Shown piece after piece: positions 49,351-55,732 of a stretch of 55,732 bases of DNA. The notes beneath the pieces were generated by a model. That model was not told where the DNA came from. It saw only the letters and a list, made by a program, of their open reading frames with translations, and made no database searches. Numbering within the stretch: the stretch's first letter is position 1; each line of letters begins with the position of its first letter. Origin of the DNA: an uncultured Oscillospiraceae bacterium. Lineage in GTDB: Bacteria > Bacillota > Clostridia > Oscillospirales > Oscillospiraceae. Both the position numbers and the translations under genes were made by a program. Where the stretch lies: the NCBI GenBank assembly GCA_900758315.1, contig CAAERF010000402.1, positions 1-55,732 of the forward strand. The letters are read 5' to 3'.

Positions 49351-50691
49351 TCAAACCTCCAGTCTCGCCCTGACCGCATCACGTAGAGCGTTTTGCCCGA
49401 CGTCCTTTCGTGCCAGGGCGCTCATAATATCTTCGTCGATTGTGCCCTCTGAGATGATGTGATGAATTACCACGGTGTGCTCCTGACCCTGTCTCCATAG
49501 CCGGTCGTTCAGCTGTTCGTAGAGCTCCAGTGACCAGGTTAGGGAAAACCACACCAGCGTAGAGCCCCCTGATTGAAGGTTGAGGCCATGACCGGCAGAG
49601 GCGGGATGTATCAGGCCAACAGGGATCTCTCCTGCGCACCATGCTGCAATGTCCTCGGCGGTATTGATGTCCCGGCAATCAAACCGCTCATGGAGCCGGT
49701 CGTGCTCATGATGAAACCAGTAGGCAACGAGCAGAGGTTTCCCGTTGGCGGCTTCGATCAGATCCTCCAGGGCGTCCAGCTTTCGGGAATGTAGTACAAC
49801 GGTTTGATGGCCACTGCTGTAAACAGCACCACTGGCCATCTGCTGGAGCTTGTTGCTCAAGGACGCAGCATTCACGGCGTCCAGCTCCTCGCCATTCAGT
49901 TCCGTCACCATGTCCCTACGAAGGCGGTCATAAACCTCATGTTCCTTGGGGCTCATTGAGACCGTCACACGATTGGTCACCAGCTCTGGCATCTGCAGGT
50001 GGTCTTTCGCTTTCATGGAGATACAGATGTCGGAAATCAACTCATATATCTTGTCCTCTGCACCTTCACGAGGTTTGTAGGAATACACGATCTCCCGATT
50101 GCGTTTGTCCGGTACGAAGAATCGCTCCCGGTAACTGCCGATATAGCGTCCGAGCCGCTGACCCATATCCAACAGGCACATCTCAGCCCACAGATCCATG
50201 AGGGAGTTGGGAGCGGGGGTGGCGGTCAGGCCAACGATGCGTGTCACCAGTGGCCGCACCTTTCGCATAGCTTTAAACCGCTGTGCCTGGTGGGACTTGA
50301 ACGAGGACAACTCATCGACGACCACCATATCGAAATCCCAGTGCCGATTTTTCACCAGCCATGTAACATTTTCACGGTTGATGATATATAGAAAAGCGGG
50401 GGTGTTCAGAGCCGAGCGTCGTTCCTGCTCACTGCCCAGCACCTTCACTGCGGTCAGGCCGGCCAGGTGCTCCCACTTTTCAATTTCCTGTACCCACACA
50501 TTTTCGGCCACTCGCTTGGGAGCGATGACCAGCACCCGTCCTATGTCAAAAGAATCGAGCACCAAATCCCATAGCGCGGTCAAGGTAATGACCGTTTTGC
50601 CGAGACCGCAGTCAAGCATCAAACAGCTGATGGGGTGTTCCAGCAGGAAGCGTGTGGCATAGGTCTGATATTCATGGGGCTTGTATTTCAT
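49351..50691 (-). CDS. SNF2-family DEAD/DEAH helicase
   Basis: 446 residues from the ATG at 50691 (GGAGG upstream). Helicase motifs: I LDCGLGKTVITL at about residue 30, II VVDELSSFK, III GLTATPAPN, and VI QLNDRLWRQGQEH in the C-terminal RecA-like lobe. This compact phage type, found next to VRR-NUC and the VapE primase-helicase, probably assists replication or recombination. It overlaps VRR-NUC by 20 bases. Confidence 0.93.
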   Translation of the reverse strand: MKYKPHEYQTYATRFLLEHPISCLMLDCGLGKTVITLTALWDLVLDSFDIGRVLVIAPKRVAENVWVQEIEKWEHLAGLTAVKVLGSEQERRSALNTPAFLYIINRENVTWLVKNRHWDFDMVVVDELSSFKSHQAQRFKAMRKVRPLVTRIVGLTATPAPNSLMDLWAEMCLLDMGQRLGRYIGSYRERFFVPDKRNREIVYSYKPREGAEDKIYELISDICISMKAKDHLQMPELVTNRVTVSMSPKEHEVYDRLRRDMVTELNGEELDAVNAASLSNKLQQMASGAVYSSGHQTVVLHSRKLDALEDLIEAANGKPLLVAYWFHHEHDRLHERFDCRDINTAEDIAAWCAGEIPVGLIHPASAGHGLNLQSGGSTLVWFSLTWSLELYEQLNDRLWRQGQEHTVVIHHIISEGTIDEDIMSALARKDVGQNALRDAVRARLEV

Positions 50692-50953
50692 CCAGGATAC
50701 CTCCAATCTGCTCCGGCCTGTCAATGCAATAGACGCGAAAGCCCAGCTCTTCCAACTGCCGCTTCCGTAAAAGCTGAAGCGGTCGCATCTTCTGGCCGGG
50801 TGCCTTGACCTCCACGAAGGCCAATCTGCCATCGGGGAGGAGTACCAAACGGTCGGGCACCCCATCTAATCCGGGGGATGTGAATTTGGGAGCGAGGCCA
50901 CCGCGTTTTTTGACTGCAGTGACCAGCCTGCGCTCCACTTCTCGTTCTCGCAT
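50672..50953 (-). CDS. VRR-NUC domain nuclease
   Basis: 93 residues from the ATG at 50953. VRR-NUC motifs are visible: REREVERRLVTAVKKRGG, DGVPDRLVLLPDGRLAFVEVKAPG with the catalytic D...E-x-K, and RKRQLEELGFRVYCID. These are stand-alone Holliday-junction/flap-type nucleases of phages, commonly located beside a SNF2 helicase as here. Confidence 0.93.
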   Translation of the reverse strand: MREREVERRLVTAVKKRGGLAPKFTSPGLDGVPDRLVLLPDGRLAFVEVKAPGQKMRPLQLLRKRQLEELGFRVYCIDRPEQIGGILDEIQAP

Positions 50954-50963
50954 AAAGGCTCCT

Positions 50964-51205
50964 GTTCCTTGTTTCGTTCCTATCACCATTTTTCTCTATA
51001 CGCGCGCACTCGCACGCATCACGTGCCTGAGTTTCTTTGTTCTTTATTTCCCATGCTTTAATAGGGAAAAGATAGGAACAAAGGAACAATCCCTCAAAAC
51101 TCCCCGTGGGTCAGGAACTCTGTGTGTTCCTGCCATTGTTCCTGATCTACAGCAAGGATACATAGAAACGTGCGACTCAGTTCCTAACGGTCACGGCTTG
51201 TTCCT
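50964..51205. repeat. Cluster of GTTCCT/AGGAAC hexamers, putative replication origin
   Basis: Nine exact hexamers: GTTCCT at 50964, 50976, 51126, 51138, 51180 and 51200; AGGAAC at 51074, 51082 and 51113. Most extend to TTGTTCCT or AGGAACAA. The cluster fills the intergenic gap between VRR-NUC and the primase-helicase; the last copy overlaps the 3' end of the latter. An AT-rich stretch (about 51,030-51,075) lies inside. Confidence 0.6.
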
Positions 51206-53566
51206 ATCAAAAGCCGGAACAAAGGTCTTTTGAGGGCCGTAGAGCGGTCGGCGGGTCTTGCCGTGCCGATTCGTTTTGATGACCGACCAGCCGAGCTTGT
51301 TCAAGATGCCTTCTATCTCATAGGAGTCGGAGCGCTTGATGTTCGAGCGCTCCTTGCCGAAGCATTCACACCAAATCTCCAAGATGCAGACACGGTCACG
51401 TGGCTCAGTGCCGACCGCAAGGCCACCGTCAAATTCGCTACCGCCCAGGAAGCTCCTGCGCTGATAGAGATCCATGCTATCCCACTCTGCTGGGAGCAGC
51501 CGCCCAAGGTACTCTTCAATGATACCTTCACGGTCATCCGACTCCATAGCATCCAGCTGGCGATGGTACGCCTCGGCTGCGATGTCACCCTTCAGATACA
51601 GCTCCTCTCCGGCATGATAGCAATTGAGAGCCTCGGCCCACACTTGGTCGACCTCCGTCAGCTCCCAAGGATGGTGCTTGCCGAGGCCGGTCACGTCAAC
51701 AGGCCAGAAGCGGCGGTTTCCGGTTATGTCCCGAAGGAAACCGTTATCTGAATTGCTGGAGCCAACAATAATGTTCGTCCTGGGATGGCTTTCGACTACG
51801 GTGCCGTATGCCTGACGGAATTTGTCATCGGTACGGGAGAGGAATGATTTCACTGTCTCTACGTCCACCTTTTTGATGCCGTTCATTTCAGCTATCTCAA
51901 GGATCCAGTACCCCTGCAGCTTCTCCGCAGCAGTCTTGTCCCTCATATCAGCAATGGAGAGAGAATCGGAAAACCAGTCCTTGCCCAGAATGGCGTAAAA
52001 AGTAGACTTTCCCATACCCTGCGGGCCATTGACCACCAGCATGGAGTCAAACTTGATACCCGGCTCGTAAATACGGGCTACCGCTGCACACAGTGTCTTA
52101 CGGGTAACGGCTCGGACGTAGGGTGTATCTTCCGCACCCATATAGTCGATGAGTAGGGTGTCCAGGCGTGGCACACCATCCCATGCCAGACCGTCCAGAT
52201 AGTCTTTCACCGGGTGATAAGTGCGCTCTGCAGATACGACCGCCAGAAGTGCGTCTTTAAACTTCGTGGGAGACCAAATCCCATACACCCGCTCAAAGTA
52301 GAGCTTGGCGTTTGCCATGTCCGCATCAGACCAACCTGGTTTTACCTGCTGCCACGGCAGGGAGCCAATCACATCCAAGGTACCCTTGAACTCGTTGAAC
52401 ACAATATTCTGAAGGTTAGGGTCATACCGGATGATAGTGGCGATGTTTGTGAGGGTGGCCTTCACTTTGCCCTGCTTGTCCAGTTCCAGCGCATTTTGCC
52501 AATCGTAATCTTCGGACGTAAACTCAGACTGAGCAAGCTGCTCCCGCTCCCTGCCGAGGGTGCGCTTTACCTCATCGTCCTGTGCGGCAAACTCCTGCAT
52601 GGCCTGAAAGCTGGGGAGTTTCGCTGCGTCGGTGTCCTCATCGGCCTTTGCGTCCAGTGTGCCGAATTTATGAATGCGCACCACATCGAAGGCGTTGAGC
52701 AGTTTCCCGCAGGCGGGGTCGGTGGCGTGATGGCTATAGGCAAACTTGTCCTCGTAGATCACGACGCCCGCTTGGGAATCGGCAGGGATGTAGTCAAAGC
52801 GCCCTGCCATGGCACTGTGTTGGTACACATCGGGCAGGAACTTCTCGATTGCATCCTGCACAGAGTAGGTCCGGCAAAAAGCGCCGACCAGCCCGGACTT
52901 GGTGAGCGGGTCAGCCTGACGCTTCACCTCTCTGGCAACCACCTTCTCCTGCCGCTTGGAGACGGGCCACTCTGCAGTGTTATGCCAGTCGGTGTATCTC
53001 GCCAGCACGTTGTCCGGGTCGAGGAACTCACCTTTGATCTCACGGAAGAGAAACACACCGTCGCAAGATGTGGATGGCCAGTACATAAGTCGGCTCGGCT
53101 CATAGGTGGTATCGTCAAACAGCTCGATTCCAATGTCTTCAGCCACCTTGCGCGCCACTGCCATATACTCATCCCCTGTGACTTCACGGGTCAGAGGGAC
53201 GATGAGCCGCAGGCGCGGCTTTTCCGGTGTGCTTTTATGGGTGGAATAGATGAGGCAGTAGAAGGGGAACAGCATCTCCAACTGCTCCACGATGTCCGGG
53301 GTCGCGTAATCCATATCGAGAGTGAGACCCGAGCGGGAGATGACGCTGTCCTTTTTCCGTCGACCATCACGCAGGCGACCGAGCACGAAGCCGCCGACAT
53401 CCTTGATGGAGTCCTGTTTGGCCTTCGGCATTTTTCGATATTGTTCGACAGTTTCCGACGTGGTGTAAGTTACAGAAATGCGCTCCCGGAAGGTGTCAAG
53501 CTCCATTTCCTGACCGTTCCAGACCTTCTCCATGCGGGAGTTACCGGTCGATACATACAGTTTCAA
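51191..53566 (-). CDS. Prim-Pol / VapE-type SF3 helicase
   Basis: 791 residues. The N-terminal part has a primase-polymerase pattern (GLTLDMDYATPD with DxD; YSTHKSTPEKPRLRLIVPL). The C-terminal half is a VirE/VapE helicase with Walker A NGPQGMGKSTFYAIL at about residue 515, Walker B-like LEIAEMNGIKK, and FRQAYG ... RRFWPVDV. The start is a TTG with GGAGGTGA upstream. It probably initiates phage replication, with the hexamer cluster just beyond its 3' end. Confidence 0.93.
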   Translation of the reverse strand: MKLYVSTGNSRMEKVWNGQEMELDTFRERISVTYTTSETVEQYRKMPKAKQDSIKDVGGFVLGRLRDGRRKKDSVISRSGLTLDMDYATPDIVEQLEMLFPFYCLIYSTHKSTPEKPRLRLIVPLTREVTGDEYMAVARKVAEDIGIELFDDTTYEPSRLMYWPSTSCDGVFLFREIKGEFLDPDNVLARYTDWHNTAEWPVSKRQEKVVAREVKRQADPLTKSGLVGAFCRTYSVQDAIEKFLPDVYQHSAMAGRFDYIPADSQAGVVIYEDKFAYSHHATDPACGKLLNAFDVVRIHKFGTLDAKADEDTDAAKLPSFQAMQEFAAQDDEVKRTLGREREQLAQSEFTSEDYDWQNALELDKQGKVKATLTNIATIIRYDPNLQNIVFNEFKGTLDVIGSLPWQQVKPGWSDADMANAKLYFERVYGIWSPTKFKDALLAVVSAERTYHPVKDYLDGLAWDGVPRLDTLLIDYMGAEDTPYVRAVTRKTLCAAVARIYEPGIKFDSMLVVNGPQGMGKSTFYAILGKDWFSDSLSIADMRDKTAAEKLQGYWILEIAEMNGIKKVDVETVKSFLSRTDDKFRQAYGTVVESHPRTNIIVGSSNSDNGFLRDITGNRRFWPVDVTGLGKHHPWELTEVDQVWAEALNCYHAGEELYLKGDIAAEAYHRQLDAMESDDREGIIEEYLGRLLPAEWDSMDLYQRRSFLGGSEFDGGLAVGTEPRDRVCILEIWCECFGKERSNIKRSDSYEIEGILNKLGWSVIKTNRHGKTRRPLYGPQKTFVPAFDRNKP

Positions 53567-53567
53567 G

Positions 53568-53888
53568 TCACGTCACCTCCAAATACTCCATATTCCTCTG
53601 AAGTCTGCGAAGGAGCCTGCGGCTCCGCTGAATGTCCTTCAGGACTTCCCTTTTCTTCATATGTGGCATGAGCGAGAGCTGCAGTTGCTGGGTATTGCTC
53701 TCGATGCTTGCCTCATATGCTTGTGCCCGTTCCAGCAGGTATTCCATCAACTCCTGGCGTTCCTCCTGTGGGCACCACTGGTTGATGAGCCGGAATACCT
53801 TCCTGGCCTTCTGAAGTGGGCAGGGGAAGAAGGTATCGACATAGAGGTCAATATACCCGCTTGCGTGGTTGATTCTTAAGTGTTCCAT
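53568..53888 (-). CDS. Small coiled-coil protein (106 residues)
   Basis: From the ATG at 53888, giving MEHLRINHASGYIDLYVDTF. Not recognised. The C-terminal half is strongly helical and basic (LKDIQRSRRLLRRLQRNMEY). It starts 4 bases after the DNA polymerase stop and ends one base before the primase-helicase, so it is locked into the replication operon and is probably a replication accessory protein. Confidence 0.7.
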   Translation of the reverse strand: MEHLRINHASGYIDLYVDTFFPCPLQKARKVFRLINQWCPQEERQELMEYLLERAQAYEASIESNTQQLQLSLMPHMKKREVLKDIQRSRRLLRRLQRNMEYLEVT

Positions 53889-53892
53889 ATCC

Positions 53893-55732
53893 TCAGTCCT
53901 TTTTATAGAAAGCGCATTCGTAACCGTCAGCACGGAGGGGAAGCCCGCTTGCCCAAGAGGGACCTTGAGCCATTACGGTGGTCATCTCATCTACGGACGC
54001 GACCCCAATTGGCATTTCGGCAACTGCCTCGTCGTGGATGTGCATCACGATTTGATACCCATGCTGTGAAAGGTTGAGCATGGCATGGGCGAGAAGATCA
54101 CGCGCAGTGCCCTGAACAATATTTTCGACCAGTTTCGGGCCGTAGGTTTCTATCCTGCACCATTTCTTGTTCTCACCGATGCCCTCGTAGGTGAGGCCGT
54201 CCCTGCCAAACTTGTTCACTGCAAGGCGAGGTTTCACATACGCCAATCTCCTGCCGGACGGAAGGGTGATGAACAGAAAGCCCGAACGGTACTCAAGGGC
54301 GATTCGCCCCACCTTGATCGAGGTGCGCTCTCTGACTGCCTTTAGAGCTGCAGCGTCGATATCCCACCAAAACTGTACGATGCGGGGATTGGCTCCGCGC
54401 CACGAGTTAACCAGGCCAGGTAGCTCGACCTCACCCACGCCCATATCCAGAGCACCCATGGCTTTCAGAGCGCCGACACCGCCGCCGTAACCAAGGGCCA
54501 ATTCAGAGATTTTTCCTTTTTGTCTGAGAGGGCTTCCTTTGGTGATCTGTTCGATTGGCACATGGAACATCTGGCTTGCAGAAGCCTCATAGATTTTGCC
54601 GTGCGATGCGAACACCTCCAACCGCCATCGCTCCTCTGCCAGCCACGACAAGACCCTTGCTTCGATGGCGCTGAAATCTGCCACGATAAATCGTGAGCCG
54701 GACTTGGGAACAAACGCCGTGCGGATGAGCTCAGATAGGACACCGGGGGTATTATCGAAGAGAAGCTCAATGTCCTCATAGCGCCCCGTGCGCACCAGCT
54801 CCCGAGCCAGCTCCAAATCCGGTATGTGGTTTTGAGGCAGATTTTGAACTTGGACGAGGCGGGATGCCCATCGCCCGGTGCGGTTGGCACCGTAGAACTT
54901 GAAAAGGCCATGCACACGACCATCCGAGCAGACCGAGCGCTTGATGGCCTCATACTTCTTCACAGAGGTTTTGGACAGCAGAAGTCGGAGCTTGAGCATT
55001 TCGAGAGCTTCTCCATCAGCTTCTTTTATCAGGTCCCGTACTGCCTTTTTGTCCAGAGTCTCGGCAACCACGCCGTGCTCAGCAAGCCACCCCTTTACCT
55101 GGGAGACGGAATTGGGGTTTTCGAGACCGGTCAATTCATATGCTCTGGCTGTTGCCGCATCCTTATATTCGAGGTCACATTCTACAGCGTGCTCTACCAG
55201 TACGGGGTCCACCAAGACGCCCCGGTCGTTGATGTCCTGATCCATAAGGTAATATTCCTGCTCCGCAGGAGGGATGGGGAATGCCCTTAACTTTCGACGA
55301 ATCTCTCGCTCCACTTCAACGTCGCGGATGTTGTACTGGATAAACCGTGCCCACTTGTCCGGTGCGTCCTCCGGTCGATTGCGTGTCCGACCACCGTTGG
55401 CCTTCGTCGCTTTACATGGCACAGAGAAATAGCGTATCAGGTCATCGCCCTCGGCCAGCTTTTGAGCTTCAAGGCCAAGCACGGACCCGACACCTTTTAG
55501 GGAGAGGGGTAGGCCGAGGAGCAGGGCTTGGGTAGCCGTGCAGTACCACTGATCTGTCGGTAGAGCAAGATCCAAGTACCTCCCCAGACACACACGCTCA
55601 AAAGATGCGTTGAAGGCAGTCTTTGTGACGGTAGGGGCTGTCAGCGCAGCGGCAACCTCATCTGGGAGATGTTGGCCGCTGGCGAAGTCTATGACCTGTA
55701 CAGGCTCGTCATCAAAGGCGTAGCCAAAGAGC
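53893..55732 (-). CDS. polA: Family A DNA polymerase (5' partial)
   Basis: The frame stays open to the right edge of the window, so the start is outside. A 3'-5' exonuclease-like domain (KTAFNASFERVCLGRYL; QYNIRDVEVEREI) is followed by the polymerase motifs: A in VADFSAIEARVLSWLAEE, B in KGKISELALGYGGG, and C in MHIHDEAVAEMP. No 5'-nuclease domain is visible. Phage replicative polymerase, working with the prim-pol/VapE protein. Confidence 0.94.
   Translation of the reverse strand, partial: LFGYAFDDEPVQVIDFASGQHLPDEVAAALTAPTVTKTAFNASFERVCLGRYLDLALPTDQWYCTATQALLLGLPLSLKGVGSVLGLEAQKLAEGDDLIRYFSVPCKATKANGGRTRNRPEDAPDKWARFIQYNIRDVEVEREIRRKLRAFPIPPAEQEYYLMDQDINDRGVLVDPVLVEHAVECDLEYKDAATARAYELTGLENPNSVSQVKGWLAEHGVVAETLDKKAVRDLIKEADGEALEMLKLRLLLSKTSVKKYEAIKRSVCSDGRVHGLFKFYGANRTGRWASRLVQVQNLPQNHIPDLELARELVRTGRYEDIELLFDNTPGVLSELIRTAFVPKSGSRFIVADFSAIEARVLSWLAEERWRLEVFASHGKIYEASASQMFHVPIEQITKGSPLRQKGKISELALGYGGGVGALKAMGALDMGVGEVELPGLVNSWRGANPRIVQFWWDIDAAALKAVRERTSIKVGRIALEYRSGFLFITLPSGRRLAYVKPRLAVNKFGRDGLTYEGIGENKKWCRIETYGPKLVENIVQGTARDLLAHAMLNLSQHGYQIVMHIHDEAVAEMPIGVASVDEMTTVMAQGPSWASGLPLRADGYECAFYKKD

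Larger units (their letters stand above)
12557..55732. mobile_element. Siphovirus-type prophage integrated in comM (right end outside the window)
   Basis: Everything from the comM junction to the window end is phage: three serine recombinases, lysis, tail, head, packaging, modification and replication genes in the usual siphovirus order, almost all on the minus strand. Base composition falls sharply relative to the chromosomal side. No structural gene looks broken, so the portion seen is consistent with an intact, possibly inducible prophage of more than 43 kb. The far attachment site is not in view. Confidence 0.93.

Noticed and set aside
1..55732. CRISPR array or diversity-generating retroelement
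   Set aside because: No regularly spaced direct repeats, no Cas genes, no reverse transcriptase and no template/variable repeat seen beside the tail genes.

Overview
Host and setting. The first ~12.6 kb is very GC-rich, densely packed chromosome; from ~12.6 kb to the right end the composition drops and is phage-like. The gene set (short ProB without a PUA domain, ThiI-CinA-YifB/ComM block, Gram-positive style RBSs) and the siphophage type suggest a high-GC gut clostridium of the Oscillospiraceae/Ruminococcaceae kind (Flavonifractor/Lawsonibacter-like). This assignment is inference.

Chromosomal part (1-12,570). A membrane protein with two Big_2 domains (5' end outside the window) and a nitroreductase read rightwards to a strong hairpin. 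proB-proA read leftwards from a clear promoter. A two-component pair (histidine kinase, OmpR-type regulator), an EamA transporter and a polysaccharide flippase read rightwards to a second hairpin. thiI-cinA read leftwards. Next comes the 3' half of the Mg-chelatase-like AAA gene yifB/comM, cut near its LFLDELPEF motif.

Prophage (about 12,570 to beyond 55,732). A siphovirus-type prophage interrupts comM; only its left end is in the window. The attachment-end cargo is a trypsin-like protease with its own promoter, a rightward serine recombinase coupled to a small unknown gene, a zinc-ribbon protein, an NYN nuclease-like gene, and a tandem pair of further serine recombinases. Reading leftwards from the right end are: DNA polymerase A, a prim-pol/VapE helicase, a hexamer-rich putative origin, VRR-NUC nuclease and SNF2 helicase; a late-regulator-like gene with a MazF toxin; a regulatory switch (XRE gene divergent from a Spo0A-C-like gene); MetK with two DNA methyltransferases and HNH; an amidoligase/cyclotransferase cluster; terminase; a HigBA toxin-antitoxin cassette; portal, ClpP-like protease, capsid and connectors; tail genes with a -1 frameshift; holin and endolysin.

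How it works together. The prophage looks complete in the portion seen: replication, modification, packaging, head, tail and lysis modules are intact and closely coupled by 4-base overlaps. The most unusual parts are (i) an amidoligase/GGCT cluster in which the amidoligase and its upstream neighbour share a C-terminal module; (ii) five copies of one 31-bp promoter-like element with an invariant 19-bp spacer in front of genes of that cluster and of a recombinase; (iii) a phage metK behind its own promoter and an intrinsic terminator, suggesting attenuation; and (iv) self-contained cargo cassettes (protease, HigBA) with their own promoters and terminators.
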